Shown here: positions 1-8,594 of the stretch, in pieces
Position numbering within the stretch: the first letter of the stretch is position 1
How the letters are laid out: each line of letters begins with the position of its first letter
Assembly (NCBI GenBank): GCA_947426945.1
Contig: CANEFX010000001.1
Location: 77,238-141,237, forward strand
Reading direction: 5' to 3'
DNA length: 64,000 nucleotides
Source: an uncultured Bacillota bacterium
GTDB lineage: Bacteria > Bacillota > Clostridia > Oscillospirales > Oscillospiraceae
Made by a program: the position numbers and the translations under genes
The notes under the pieces: model-generated
Databases searched by the model: none
Told to the model about the DNA's origin: nothing
Seen by the model: the letters and a program-made list of their open reading frames with translations, nothing else

Positions 1-1965
1 AGTATGAAGGAGATTTTTCATTATTTATCCTCCGGGGCGGTCAAAGGGGTGGGCAAGACCACCGCCCGGCTGATTATCGAAGCGTTTGGCGAGGACTCCC
101 TCACCGTTATCGAGGAGGACCCGGAGCAGCTGGTTAAAATCAAGGGGATCACCAGGAAGCGGGCCCGGCAGATCGGCGAGGTGTTCCGCCAGCAGATGGG
201 CGCCCGGCGGCTGATGGAGTTCCTCACGGAGCACCAGCTGCCCCTGGAGCTGACGGCCCTCCTCCGACGGGCCTATGGAGACGTGGCCCTGGAGGTGGTG
301 AAGGCAAATCCCTACCTGCTGGTAAACGAGGAGTTTGAGGTGGAGTTCTCCCGGGCGGACGCGCTGGCGCTGTCCCTGGGAGTGGGGCGGGAGGATCCAC
401 TGCGGCTGGAGGCGGGGCTGCTTTTTGAGCTGGCCCACAACAACTACAACAACGGCCATACCTTTCTCCCGCGGCGCAAGCTGGTGGAGGCCACATCCAC
501 CCTGCTGGAGGTCTCCGGGGAGCTGCTGGAGGAATGTATGGAGGCCCTGGTCCGCCGGGGGGAGGCGGAGTGCGAGCAGGTGGCGGGCCAGGAGGCGGTA
601 TACCTCCCCGCCCTCCACGAGGCGGAGGTCTGCATTGCCCAGCGGGTCTTGGAGATGAGCCGGGCAGAGTTGCTGCCCCCCCAGGGACTGGACAAGCTGA
701 TCCGCCGCATTGAACAGGAGCAGCACATCTCCTACGCGCCCCAGCAGCGCGCCGCGGTGGAGCTGGCCGCCGGCCGGCAGGTGATGCTTCTCACAGGAGG
801 GCCGGGTACGGGCAAGACCACCTGTCTGCGGGGGGTGCTGGCCCTTTTTGAGATGATGGGGCTGGAGACCGCCCTGGCCGCCCCCACCGGCCGAGCGGCC
901 AAGCGGCTGGGAGAGCTGTGCTCCACCGACGCTTCCACCATCCACCGCCTGCTGGAGACGGGATTCGACCCCCGCACCGGCAGGCTGGTATTTACCCGCA
1001 ACTCCTACGACCCTCTCAAGGCGGACGCGGTGATCGTGGACGAGACCTCCATGGTGGATGTCCCACTTATGGCCGCTCTGCTGGACGCCCTCCGGGACGA
1101 CTGCAGACTGGTGCTGGTGGGCGATCCAGACCAACTGCCCTCGGTGGGGCCGGGAACGCTGTTCGCCGACCTGATCCGCAGCAGGGCGGTGCCCACTGTA
1201 CGGCTGACCGAAATCTTTCGCCAGGCCGCCCAGAGCGCCATTATACGAAGCGCCCACCTAATCAACCGGGGGGAAGTGCCTGACCTGCGGCGCAGCGAGG
1301 GGGACTTTTTCTGCCTGGTCCGACGGGAGCCGGAGGAGGTGCTAGACACCATTGTGGATTTGTGCCGCCGCCGCCTCCCTGAGCGGATGGGCATCCCCGC
1401 CGACCAGATCCAGGTGCTTTCCCCTACCCGGCGGCGGGGGACGGGTACCCGGGCTCTGAACCAGGTCCTCCAGACGGCGCTGAACCCGCCGCTGGAGGGA
1501 AAGGGGGAGCGGCGCTTTGGGGACTGGGTGTTCCGGGCAGGGGACCGGGTGATGCAGGTGCGCAACAACTACGACATCCTGTGGCGGGAGGAGGGAGGAA
1601 CCGATTCTGGTATGGGGATGTTTAACGGGGATATCGGCGTTATCCGCTCCGTCGAGAGGGAGGTCATCACCGTGGACTTTGATGGCAAGGTGGTGGAGTA
1701 TTCCCCCGACATGCTGGGGGAACTGGAGCCCGCCTTTGCCGTGACGGTACATAAGGCCCAAGGCAGCGAATATCGAGCGGTCATCCTGGCCGCTCTGGAT
1801 GGGGGGGCCATGCTTATGACTCGGGGGGTGTTGTATACCGCTGTCACCCGGGCCCGGGAGCTGTTTATTGTGGTGGGCGACCCCGCCGCAGTGGCCGGGA
1901 TGGTCCATAACAACCGCCAGACCCGCCGGTACTCAGGATTGCGGGCCAGGCTGGCAGAGGAATAA
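1..1965 (+). CDS. recD2: RecD2-type ATP-dependent DNA helicase, 5' end outside window
   Basis: SF1B helicase of the RecD2/TraA family, which unwinds DNA 5'-3' in repair and is not part of RecBCD. The frame is open to base 1. The first visible ATG (base 4) lies inside the helix-hairpin-helix region (SSGAVKGVGKTTARLI), so the N-terminal OB-like domain of about 80-90 residues is upstream of the window. Counting from base 4, the Walker A loop GGPGTGKTT is near residue 265, the Walker B/DETSMVD motif near 345, and the C-terminal motif VTVHKAQGSEY near 580. The family is usually 720-850 aa, against 653 visible. The gene ends in a strong hairpin terminator. Confidence 0.93.
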   Translation, partial: SMKEIFHYLSSGAVKGVGKTTARLIIEAFGEDSLTVIEEDPEQLVKIKGITRKRARQIGEVFRQQMGARRLMEFLTEHQLPLELTALLRRAYGDVALEVVKANPYLLVNEEFEVEFSRADALALSLGVGREDPLRLEAGLLFELAHNNYNNGHTFLPRRKLVEATSTLLEVSGELLEECMEALVRRGEAECEQVAGQEAVYLPALHEAEVCIAQRVLEMSRAELLPPQGLDKLIRRIEQEQHISYAPQQRAAVELAAGRQVMLLTGGPGTGKTTCLRGVLALFEMMGLETALAAPTGRAAKRLGELCSTDASTIHRLLETGFDPRTGRLVFTRNSYDPLKADAVIVDETSMVDVPLMAALLDALRDDCRLVLVGDPDQLPSVGPGTLFADLIRSRAVPTVRLTEIFRQAAQSAIIRSAHLINRGEVPDLRRSEGDFFCLVRREPEEVLDTIVDLCRRRLPERMGIPADQIQVLSPTRRRGTGTRALNQVLQTALNPPLEGKGERRFGDWVFRAGDRVMQVRNNYDILWREEGGTDSGMGMFNGDIGVIRSVEREVITVDFDGKVVEYSPDMLGELEPAFAVTVHKAQGSEYRAVILAALDGGAMLMTRGVLYTAVTRARELFIVVGDPAAVAGMVHNNRQTRRYSGLRARLAEE

Positions 1966-1966
1966 A

Positions 1967-2000
1967 AAAGACTTTCTCAATGAAAAGGAGAAAGTCTTTC
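1967..2000 (+). terminator. Terminator after recD2
   Basis: A perfect 12-bp inverted repeat (1967-1978 with 1988-1999) has a 9-nt loop. The A-rich left arm and T-rich right arm could act in both directions. It begins two bases after the recD2 stop codon. Confidence 0.7.
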
Positions 2001-2013
2001 AGAAAAGCGCCAA

Positions 2014-2200
2014 AAGCCTCCTTTTGAAAGGAGGTGCCCCAGTGCGCACACTGGGGCAGAGGATTGTGTTTTGGCGAAGCCAAAACGTGCGAAGCAAACA
2101 AGGTTTTGCAAGACTGCGTTTACTTCGTATGTTCGCTTCGCGAACGCAATCCTCAGTCAGCCTGCGGCTGACAGCTCCTTTCCAAAGGAGCCTTGCCCTG
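2014..2200. repeat. Composite hairpin-rich intergenic element
   Basis: About 190 bases between recD2 and the HAD gene consist of back-to-back palindromes: a CCTCCTTTT/GAAAGGAGG arm, GCCCCAGTG/CACTGGGGC, GTTTTGGC/GCCAAAAC, GTTCGC/GCGAAC, GTCAGCC/GGCTGAC and GCTCCTTT/AAAGGAGC. The outer parts also pair (GAGGATTG near 2057 with CAATCCTC near 2148), so the whole element could fold into one branched structure. No coding potential is seen. It resembles dispersed intergenic palindromic repeats of Clostridia, but one copy cannot prove it is repeated. Confidence 0.5.
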
Positions 2201-2216
2201 CGGGGGACGAAGGGGA

Positions 2217-2879
2217 TTATACCCCCAGCCACGTGGACAGAGCCGGATCATCCCAGCGGGTGATGTAGCAGTCGGCCAGGACTTTCAGCTGTTCCTGCTC
2301 AGCGGCAGAGTTTTCGTCGTAAATAACGCCCAGGGAGAAGCCCGCCTGTTTGGCGGTCCGGGCGGCCACCAGGATATCCTCAAAGATGACGGTGTTTTCC
2401 GGCACGCCGCCCAGCCGCCGGGCGGCCTCCAGGTAGACAGTGGGCCGGTTTTTCCCCTCGCCCACCTCCTCGCAGGACAGGAGGAACTGAAAATAGTCTC
2501 GTATGCCCAAGCGCCGCAGGCAGATGTCGATAAGTGACGGAGCGGTGGAGGAGGCGATGCACATTTTGAAGCCCGCCGCTTTCATCCGCTCCAGGAAAAC
2601 GGCGGCCCCCGGCTTCAGAGGGACGTCGGTGCGGTAGTGGGCCTCCATTAAACCGTTGACCTCGGCGCAGATCTGCTCCGGCGTGTCCGTCATGCGGTAG
2701 GTGCGGATAAACAGGTTGGCGGTACCCTCCATGGTCAGGGCGATGGACTCCTCCTGCAGCTCCGGCGGCAGCGGGGGAAAGCCCCGTCGGGCCAGAAATT
2801 CATCGGCCAGCCGGTTCCAGAAGCCCATGGAATCAATAAGGGTGCCGTCCATATCAAAAATCGCGAAAGCGTTTCTCAT
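2217..2879 (-). CDS. HAD-superfamily phosphatase (beta-phosphoglucomutase-like)
   Basis: A 220-aa haloacid dehalogenase-type hydrolase. The N-terminal nucleophile motif FDMDGTLIDS (residues 8-17) supplies the catalytic Asp pair. A Ser/Thr motif (CIASSTAP) lies mid-protein and the acidic motif VIFEDI near residue 166. The helical cap between motifs I and II fits subfamily IA, such as phosphoglycolate phosphatase or beta-phosphoglucomutase. The substrate cannot be read from sequence. It is transcribed away from cdd across a shared intergenic region. Confidence 0.85.
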   Translation of the reverse strand: MRNAFAIFDMDGTLIDSMGFWNRLADEFLARRGFPPLPPELQEESIALTMEGTANLFIRTYRMTDTPEQICAEVNGLMEAHYRTDVPLKPGAAVFLERMKAAGFKMCIASSTAPSLIDICLRRLGIRDYFQFLLSCEEVGEGKNRPTVYLEAARRLGGVPENTVIFEDILVAARTAKQAGFSLGVIYDENSAAEQEQLKVLADCYITRWDDPALSTWLGV

Positions 2880-2893
2880 TTTCTATCCCGTCC

Positions 2894-2922
2894 TTGCGTG
2901 AAAGTGTCAAAAGCATTATAAT
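2894..2922 (+). promoter_or_regulatory. Sigma-A promoter of cdd
   Basis: TTGCGT (2894-2899), a 17-nt spacer, and a perfect TATAAT (2917-2922), about 58 bases upstream of the cdd start codon. Confidence 0.65.
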
Positions 2923-2979
2923 GGAAGCGGGATTGATTCGCAAGTGTTTTGGATATACTTTTTAGAAGGAGGCGGTCCT

Positions 2980-3375
2980 ATGACCGACCGGGAACTGGTA
3001 AAAAAAGCCTTTGAAATGCACGAGTTTTCCTACGTGCCATACTCCCGTTTTCCGGTGGGGGCGGCACTGCTCGCAGGAGACGGCCGGGTGTTCACCGGCT
3101 GCAACGTGGAAAATGCTGCGTACGGCTCCACCATCTGCGCTGAGCGTACAGCCATCGTAAAGGCGGTGAGCGAGGGCTGCCTGGAGGGCTGGACCGCCAT
3201 TGCCATCGCCGGACAGGGAGCGGACTTCTGCTGGCCCTGCGGCGCCTGTCGGCAGATGCTCTATGAGTTTGCTCCCGGACTGCGGGTGTTGGCCGCCCGG
3301 GGGGACGGGGAGTTTAAGGCGGTTCCGCTCTCTGAGCTGCTGCCTTATGGATTTGGGCCCAAATCCCTGCAATAA
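2980..3375 (+). CDS. cdd: Cytidine deaminase
   Basis: Homotetrameric zinc enzyme that deaminates cytidine and deoxycytidine to the uridines for pyrimidine salvage. The 131 aa match the short tetrameric class. The zinc motifs are clear: CNVENAAYGSTICAERTA holds the C-A-E signature, with PCGACRQ downstream. The ATG at 2980 is chosen because AGAAGGAGG sits 7 bases upstream and the protein then begins MTDRELVKKAFE as in homologues. An upstream in-frame ATG at 2944 lacks a ribosome site. Confidence 0.96.
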   Translation: MTDRELVKKAFEMHEFSYVPYSRFPVGAALLAGDGRVFTGCNVENAAYGSTICAERTAIVKAVSEGCLEGWTAIAIAGQGADFCWPCGACRQMLYEFAPGLRVLAARGDGEFKAVPLSELLPYGFGPKSLQ

Positions 3376-3451
3376 AAAATTTCCATCTGTATAAAACCAC
3401 AGAAAACCGTATAAACTACCCCCGGAACCCGAGACAAGGAGGTGGTTTGAC

Positions 3452-3664
3452 GTGATGATGGACAAAATCGCACTGACACTGCTGATCATCGGCGGCCTGA
3501 ACTGGGGCAGTGTGGGCCTGTTTCAATTTGACCTGGTGGCCTTTGCCTGCGGCGGTTCCGGCAGCATGATCAGCCGGGTGATCTACACCTTGGTGGGGTT
3601 GTCCGCCGTGTGGTGCGTCTCCCTGCTGTTCCGCGACCGGGACCCTGTGGAGGAGCGCCGCTGA
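3452..3664 (+). CDS. DUF378 small membrane protein (YuzA-like)
   Basis: A 70-aa protein with two hydrophobic helices. It has the DUF378 pattern LTLLIIGGLNWGSVGLFQFD and a C-terminal VIYTLVGLSAVW segment. Function is unknown for the family. The start is GTG 3452 or the ATG codons at 3455/3458, all served by AAGGAGGT at 3436-3443. It stands alone and ends in a strong terminator. Confidence 0.85.
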   Translation: MMMDKIALTLLIIGGLNWGSVGLFQFDLVAFACGGSGSMISRVIYTLVGLSAVWCVSLLFRDRDPVEERR

Positions 3665-3692
3665 ATCCTGAATATGTTCCGTATCATGGTCG

Positions 3693-3727
3693 GAGGCCCG
3701 GAGCGCCTGCTCCGGGCCTCTCAGTTT
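3693..3727 (+). terminator. Terminator after the DUF378 gene
   Basis: A 12-bp perfect GC-rich stem (3693-3704 with 3709-3720) is followed by TCAGTTTTG. It separates this gene from the convergent ABC operon. Confidence 0.8.
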
Positions 3728-3758
3728 TGAAACAGCAATCAATGGAATGCGGAAAAAA

Positions 3759-4616
3759 TCAGCCCTTCACGCCGCCGGAGGCCAGACCGCTGACCAGGTT
3801 CTTCTCGATACACATGAACAGGATGACCACCGGGATAATGGCAAAGATGGAGGCGGCGAAGAGATACTGCCACTCGATAATGTTGTAGCCGTTGAAGATA
3901 TTGATACCCACGGTAAGGGGCTTGAGGGTGTCGGTGGAGATGAGGCACAGGGCTACGGTGTACTCATTCCAGGCGTTGATGAAAATGAAGATCAGGGTGG
4001 TGACAATACCGGGGGCGGCCACCGGCAGGAGGACCTTCATCATGGACTGGATGCGGTTGCAGCCATCGATGGTGGCGGCCTGCTCCATATCCGCCGAGAT
4101 GCCCATGAAGGTACCCCGAAGCAGCCAGATAGTAAAGGCCTGATTGAAGGCAGCGTTGATGAAGACCAGCCCCAGGATGCTGTCCGTCAGGTGCAGGACC
4201 TGCATCACCTGGTAGATGCCGATGAGCAGCACCACCGGGGCAAACATCTGAGAGACGATGACGAAGCCCAAAAAAGCGGTTTGGCCCTTGAACTTCATCC
4301 GGGCCAGGGCGTAGGCCGCCGGGATGCCGCACAGCATGGCGATAATGGTGGAGCCGCCGGCGATGAGGATGGAGTTAAGCATGTACTTGGCCATGGGGGC
4401 CCGGCTCCAGATGTCGATGAAGTTGGACCACAGGGCGGTGATGGGCAGGACGGTGCCGGCGGCGGAGAAGATCTCCTCCCGGCTCTTCAGGGCGGTGCAC
4501 AGCATGGCGAAGTAGGGGTACAGGGTGATGATGCACACATCCAGCACCACGAAATAGAGCAACAGGCGCAGAACCGTTTTTTTCACGGAGACAGGTTTTT
4601 TCACAGTCTGGGTCAC
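3759..4616 (-). CDS. Carbohydrate ABC transporter permease (MalG family)
   Basis: A 285-aa inner-membrane permease of the MalG/UgpE (CUT1) type with about six hydrophobic segments. The EAA loop that contacts the ATPase is visible as EQAATIDGCNRIQSMMKVLLP. The start codon overlaps the stop of the upstream permease by ATGA, so the two are translationally coupled. It is the last gene of the operon. No ATPase is encoded nearby, so a shared MsmK/MsiK-type ATPase elsewhere is inferred. The substrate is unknown. Confidence 0.92.
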   Translation of the reverse strand: MTQTVKKPVSVKKTVLRLLLYFVVLDVCIITLYPYFAMLCTALKSREEIFSAAGTVLPITALWSNFIDIWSRAPMAKYMLNSILIAGGSTIIAMLCGIPAAYALARMKFKGQTAFLGFVIVSQMFAPVVLLIGIYQVMQVLHLTDSILGLVFINAAFNQAFTIWLLRGTFMGISADMEQAATIDGCNRIQSMMKVLLPVAAPGIVTTLIFIFINAWNEYTVALCLISTDTLKPLTVGINIFNGYNIIEWQYLFAASIFAIIPVVILFMCIEKNLVSGLASGGVKG

Positions 4617-5572
4617 AGGTCCTCATCTCCTTTCCGCAGGGTGTAGATCATGTAGACGCTGGCGCACATCAGCAGGATAATGAAGCCAATGACGGATACG
4701 GCGGAGGCCTCGCCCTGCTTGCCGTTGTAGAAGGCCAGCTTGTACAGGTAGGTGACCAGGGTATCGGTGCGGTTGGCGGGGTCGCCCTTGGTCATGGTCC
4801 AGATGATGGGGAAGGAGTTGAACACGTAGATGATATTCAGTACAGTGGACACTGTTAGAGAGGATTTCACCAGAGGCAGGGTGATCTTGAACAGTTTTTG
4901 GAAGTAGCCCGCCCCGTCCACGGTGGCGGCCTCGTAGTAGGAGGCGTCGATGCTCTGCAGGCCGGACAGCACGCAGAAGCAGACGAAGGGTATAGTGACG
5001 AAGATGCCGCAGGCGATCTCCCAGCCGAACCAGGCGGCGGGGGTGGAGGTCCAGTTCATGGGGGCGCTGATGATGCCCATCCTCATGAGCAGGGTGTTCA
5101 GGGTGCCGTAGTCGGTGTTGACAATGAATTTCCAGGCGCTGGCCTGAATGACCAGGGTGGTGGCCCAGGGGAAGACCACGATGGCCCGGGCCACCTTCCG
5201 GCCCTTGAATTCATTGTTCAGGAAGAGGGCCAGAATAAAGCCCAGCAGGGTGGACAGAACTACCACGGCGACGGTCCAGAGGATGGTATTTTTCAGAACC
5301 AGGGCGAACGAGGGGTCCTTGATGACAGTGGTGAAGTTCTCAAAGTTGTTGAAGCCCTTCAACTTGCCCGCCCGGGTCACCTTGTTCATGGAGAGCTGAA
5401 AGACCTTGAAGATGGGGGTCACGATGAAGATAGCCATCAGGATGATGCTGGGGGCGATCCAAATGTAGGGCTCAATGGTGCGGAAGAACTTTCTGCTTCC
5501 GGGATTGGGCAGGCGGGGACTTGCTGTTTGAACCTGCCGGTCGGCGGGAGCCGCTGGGGTTTTTGTACTCAC
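4613..5572 (-). CDS. Carbohydrate ABC transporter permease (MalF family)
   Basis: A 319-aa CUT1 permease partner. It has an N-terminal cytoplasmic tail, six predicted membrane helices and the EAA motif YYEAATVDGAGYFQKLFKITLP. GTG at 5572 is the likely start: GGGAGGTG lies just upstream and the frame continues VSTKTPAAPAD. The longer frame to 5623 has no ribosome site. It sits between the binding protein and the MalG-type permease. A GC-rich hairpin precedes it, which probably lowers its expression relative to the binding protein. Confidence 0.9.
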   Translation of the reverse strand: MSTKTPAAPADRQVQTASPRLPNPGSRKFFRTIEPYIWIAPSIILMAIFIVTPIFKVFQLSMNKVTRAGKLKGFNNFENFTTVIKDPSFALVLKNTILWTVAVVVLSTLLGFILALFLNNEFKGRKVARAIVVFPWATTLVIQASAWKFIVNTDYGTLNTLLMRMGIISAPMNWTSTPAAWFGWEIACGIFVTIPFVCFCVLSGLQSIDASYYEAATVDGAGYFQKLFKITLPLVKSSLTVSTVLNIIYVFNSFPIIWTMTKGDPANRTDTLVTYLYKLAFYNGKQGEASAVSVIGFIILLMCASVYMIYTLRKGDEDL

Positions 5573-5670
5573 GGAGACACCTCCCATAATTTGATACATG
5601 AGCGCCTTCCGGCCGCTTTCCAAAGACGAAGAAGGGGCTTTGTCCTTGGAAAACGGCTGGAAGAGCCGGA

Positions 5671-5695
5671 GGGCCGGGCCGATATGGCCCGGCCC
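5671..5695 (-). terminator. Intercistronic hairpin between binding protein and permeases
   Basis: A 10-bp all-GC stem (5671-5680 with 5686-5695) with a 5-nt loop and no T-run. Such hairpins after the lipoprotein gene often protect its mRNA end or give partial termination. Confidence 0.5.
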
Positions 5696-5734
5696 CCGCG
5701 GTTATAAGCTGTTTCAGCGAAAGAATCGGGGAGA

Positions 5735-7027
5735 TCAGCCGGCGATCTTGGCCTGGAGACCGTCCAGCAGTTCCTTGACATTGCCGCCAAGGAGAGCCTG
5801 CTGCTCCACATCGATAACGCCCTGCTTCACATCGGCCCACTTGGCCTGAGCGGTGGGATAGAACTTGGCGGAGCCGACGATCTCGATCCAGCTGGCGGCG
5901 GCGGGGTCGGCGGCAGCCATGATCTCGCCGCCGGTGCTGGTGGCGGGCAGGAAGTTCTCCATGATGACCCAGTCGGAGTAGACCTTGTCCTCATAGAAGC
6001 AGTCAAAGAACTCCTTGATGGCGTCCACCTTGTCGTCGGTGTCCTCTTTGTCAAACACCATGAAACGGTCCATAACGCCCACGGAAGAGGTGCTCTTGCC
6101 CTCGTTGGCGGGGATGGAGGCGATGCCGAAGTTGATGGGGTTGTCCTTGCCTTCCACGTAGGAGGTGATCTGGTTGGGGCCGATCATCATGGCCAGCTTG
6201 CCGGCGGCGAACAGCTCCTGCAGGTCATAGCGGGTCTCGGTGGCGGGGTCGGAGTTGGTCAGACCGGCCTTGACCAGCCCAACGATGTACTCAACGGCCT
6301 CCACGTTCTCAGCGCTGTTCAAAGTCCAGTTGCCGGAGGCGTCCATGAAGTCGCCGCCGTTGGTCCAGGAGTAGTAGGCGAAGCAGGCCTGGCCCTCGTC
6401 GGTGGTCATATCCACGCCCCAGGGGTAGATGTTGGCGTCGTAGGCCTTGATCTTCTCGCAGGCGGTCTTCAGCTCGGCCCAGGTGGTGGGCACTTCGGCG
6501 CCGGCGGCCTCCAGAATGTCCGCGTTGTAGTACATGGCACGGGCGGAAGCCAGGTCAGGGATGGCCCAGATGGTGCCGTCGATATTGGACTGCTCCAGGA
6601 AGGCGGGGTAGAACTTGGCGTAGGTCTCGTCGGAGACAAAGTCCTTGATGGGCCGGAGCAGGTCGTCGGCCTGATAGTCGGCGAACACGTCGATATTCAG
6701 GATATCGGGGGCGGCGTTGTTGGAGATGCGGGTGTTGACCACGGTGTAGATGTCGTTCCAGGAGACGACCTCTACCTTCAGGTCGATGTTGTCATGGCTG
6801 CTGTTGAAGTCGCTCTCGAACTTGGCCCACCAGTCCTTGGTCAGATCGCCGTATTGGGCGGCGATGACGTTAAGGGAGGCCTTATCTCCGGAGGGAGCGG
6901 GGGCGGGGGAGGGAGTGCCGGAGCCGCCGGCGGGGGGCGTGTTGGACTGACCGCCGTTGCCACCGCCGCAGGCGGCGAGAGACAGGGTCATGGCTGCTGC
7001 AAGTAAGGCTGCAAGAATTTTCTTCAT
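5735..7027 (-). CDS. Extracellular sugar-binding lipoprotein of an ABC importer
   Basis: A 430-aa solute-binding protein of the MalE/UgpB (SBP_bac_1) type. The signal peptide MKKILAALLAAAMTLSLAAC ends in a lipobox, then comes a Gly/Pro/Ser linker and the binding domain. The ATG at 7027 is preferred, since AAGGAG lies 7 bases upstream. The ATG at 7033 is almost on top of the ribosome site. It is the first gene of the importer operon, and its promoter lies between it and the divergently positioned terminator of the regulator. Confidence 0.92.
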   Translation of the reverse strand: MKKILAALLAAAMTLSLAACGGGNGGQSNTPPAGGSGTPSPAPAPSGDKASLNVIAAQYGDLTKDWWAKFESDFNSSHDNIDLKVEVVSWNDIYTVVNTRISNNAAPDILNIDVFADYQADDLLRPIKDFVSDETYAKFYPAFLEQSNIDGTIWAIPDLASARAMYYNADILEAAGAEVPTTWAELKTACEKIKAYDANIYPWGVDMTTDEGQACFAYYSWTNGGDFMDASGNWTLNSAENVEAVEYIVGLVKAGLTNSDPATETRYDLQELFAAGKLAMMIGPNQITSYVEGKDNPINFGIASIPANEGKSTSSVGVMDRFMVFDKEDTDDKVDAIKEFFDCFYEDKVYSDWVIMENFLPATSTGGEIMAAADPAAASWIEIVGSAKFYPTAQAKWADVKQGVIDVEQQALLGGNVKELLDGLQAKIAG

Positions 7028-7109
7028 TTTCATTCTCCTTCTTTGATAATTTTGGCTGATGAAAAATTGACGCATAGGAAAAATCCACAAATGCGTCTTT
7101 TCATTTCTA

Positions 7110-7115
7110 ATTATA
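7110..7115 (-). promoter_or_regulatory. Candidate -10 box of the ABC importer operon
   Basis: A perfect TATAAT on the minus strand about 85 bases upstream of the lipoprotein start. No good -35 hexamer is found at 16-18 bases. This would suit activation by the adjacent AraC-type regulator. Confidence 0.4.
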
Positions 7116-7157
7116 CTTGTTCATTGTGTAAATAATAGTGTTAAAAGTTCAGAATAT

Positions 7158-7194
7158 AGAAAAATCGTACGAACCGATGAAAGTCCGTACGATT
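7158..7194 (-). terminator. Terminator of the PocR/AraC-type regulator gene
   Basis: Inverted repeat AATCGTACG/CGTACGATT (7163-7171 with 7186-7194). On the minus strand it is followed by a T-run. It lies 28 bases beyond the regulator stop codon. Confidence 0.65.
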
Positions 7195-7221
7195 ATATTC
7201 GTGTTTTTTAAGATGCAGGCC

Positions 7222-8061
7222 TCAGCCCCGCATCTGTTTGCGGAAGGCGCTGGGAGTGGTGCCGGTCATGGAGCGGAAAACCTTGGAAAAATAGTTGTAG
7301 TCGCTGATACCGACCTGTTCGGCCACGGCGGAGATAGGCAGGCTGCTCTGTACAAGCAGCCGCTTAGCGGCGCTGATGCGCCGCTGAGCGATGAGCTCAG
7401 ACAGGGTCTGTCCGCCGGACAACTCCTTGGCCAGGGCGCACAGCTTGGTGCGGCCGATGTGCAGGTGCTGGGAAATGGAGGCCAGGGACAGTTTTTCCAT
7501 ATAATGCTCGTCCAGATACAGCTCCAGCTTCTGGAGATCGGTCTGTTCTGTGGCCAGAATCATGCCCTTGAGCTGAATATAGGCGGACAGGGCCTCCAGG
7601 GTCTCGGTATACGCCTGAATCTCCTGCTGGGAGCACTGGCGGAACTGAAAAAAGGCGTCCTTCAGGGCTTCCGCCCCGCCGGGATACCAGTCCAGCAGGG
7701 AGCGGGTATACTCCCACTGCGCCTCTATGGGGGAGTCGTCCAGATAGCAGCCCACAGCCAGATAGGCCAGGGGATGTTTTTTGTCATAGAGGGGCATAAT
7801 GGCCTCGCAAATGCCGGCGTGGCAGCGGTAGAACTGAAAGCCTTTTTCTGCGGAGTAATGCTTGATTTTGCACATATCGCAGGCGACGCAGCGTTCGTGG
7901 CCCTCAGGCAGATCGTTGATTATCCGGCAGAAGGGGGGATGTCCCCGAAACAGGTTGATATCCCGGCCCTCCGGATCTAAAATATTGGCGGGCAGCCCGG
8001 TTAGTACGTTCAGGTTGGCGATCAGTCTGCGCAGCTGCTTTTCATCAAAGAGAATGTTCAA
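7222..8061 (-). CDS. AraC-family regulator with N-terminal PocR ligand-binding domain
   Basis: A 279-aa regulator. Residues about 1-170 look like a PocR sensory domain, with the characteristic cysteines in CVACDMCKIKH and a later HAGICE. Residues about 180-279 form an AraC double helix-turn-helix (LASISQHLHIGRTKLCALAK, then a second helix ending TPSAFRKQMRG). TTG at 8061 is the chosen start because AAAGGAGG lies 8 bases upstream; the longer frame to 8154 has no ribosome site. It reads into the sugar importer, so it probably controls that operon in response to a metabolite. Confidence 0.88.
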   Translation of the reverse strand: MNILFDEKQLRRLIANLNVLTGLPANILDPEGRDINLFRGHPPFCRIINDLPEGHERCVACDMCKIKHYSAEKGFQFYRCHAGICEAIMPLYDKKHPLAYLAVGCYLDDSPIEAQWEYTRSLLDWYPGGAEALKDAFFQFRQCSQQEIQAYTETLEALSAYIQLKGMILATEQTDLQKLELYLDEHYMEKLSLASISQHLHIGRTKLCALAKELSGGQTLSELIAQRRISAAKRLLVQSSLPISAVAEQVGISDYNYFSKVFRSMTGTTPSAFRKQMRG

Positions 8062-8317
8062 TTCCGCCGCCTCCTTTGATATTCCTATTGTAGCCCCTTC
8101 CAGAGGAATTGTGAAGAGGAGATTTTTACTTAAAAATAGAAATATCGTTCGCACGTGACGGGATTTTCATGGGGGGAGGGGCACAATCTACCCCTTCGCC
8201 AGGCGGATGAAAGGAAAATAGTCCTGAGCGCAGAGCCGTTGTCCGCATTTCCCCGCCCCGGCAGAGAAATGCAGATTAATCTGCTTAGAATATTTCCGGT
8301 GGAAGGGAAAGAAGAAG

Positions 8318-8515
8318 TTGAAAAGCCGGGTGAAAAAGGTAATCCGGAATGTCCGGACTCGGGAGGACGAGACGCTGATTGCCTGCAACACGCGGTTTGA
8401 CGGCAATCCCCGAATGATGCTTCGGGTGGCTGTCTGTGTCCCGACGGTGAAGGGGAGCGGCGCTATCCACTATAAGACGCCGGCCGCCGACATGCTGGCC
8501 CAGAGAAAAGTATAG
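8318..8515 (+). pseudogene. Unrecognised ORF remnant cut by the 50-bp palindrome
   Basis: An open frame of 65 codons with protein-like composition (for example RNVRTREDETLIACNTRFDG), but no credible start or ribosome site. Its stop lies inside the 50-bp repeat, and its last residues are encoded by the repeat. I do not recognise the family. It may be the end of a gene disrupted when the island rearranged, or a chance frame. Confidence 0.25.
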
Positions 8516-8555
8516 CGGTTTACCCGTTCATTAAATATAAACGGGTAAACCGCTA
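8506..8555. repeat. 50-bp palindromic repeat, copy A
   Basis: A 50-bp segment identical to 13035-13084. It is a 16-bp perfect stem (8513-8528 with 8540-8555) with an 11-nt AT-rich loop. Read on the minus strand the stem is followed by TTTTCTCT, so it would act as a terminator in that direction, although no minus-strand gene leads into it here. Confidence 0.85.
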
Positions 8556-8594
8556 CTGCTATTGTACTAATATTGCGTAACTGCATAAATGTTA

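Larger units (their letters stand above)
8062..8594. other. Gene-poor left edge of the accessory island
   Basis: Upstream of the PocR-type regulator, base composition shifts from the GC-rich backbone to the AT-rich island. It contains one unrecognised open frame (8318-8515) and the first copy of the 50-bp palindrome. No complete gene is supported. Confidence 0.4.

Noticed and set aside
8155-8400. An 81-codon frame upstream of the island
   Set aside because: No ribosome site, no recognisable domain, and codon use unlike either backbone or island genes.
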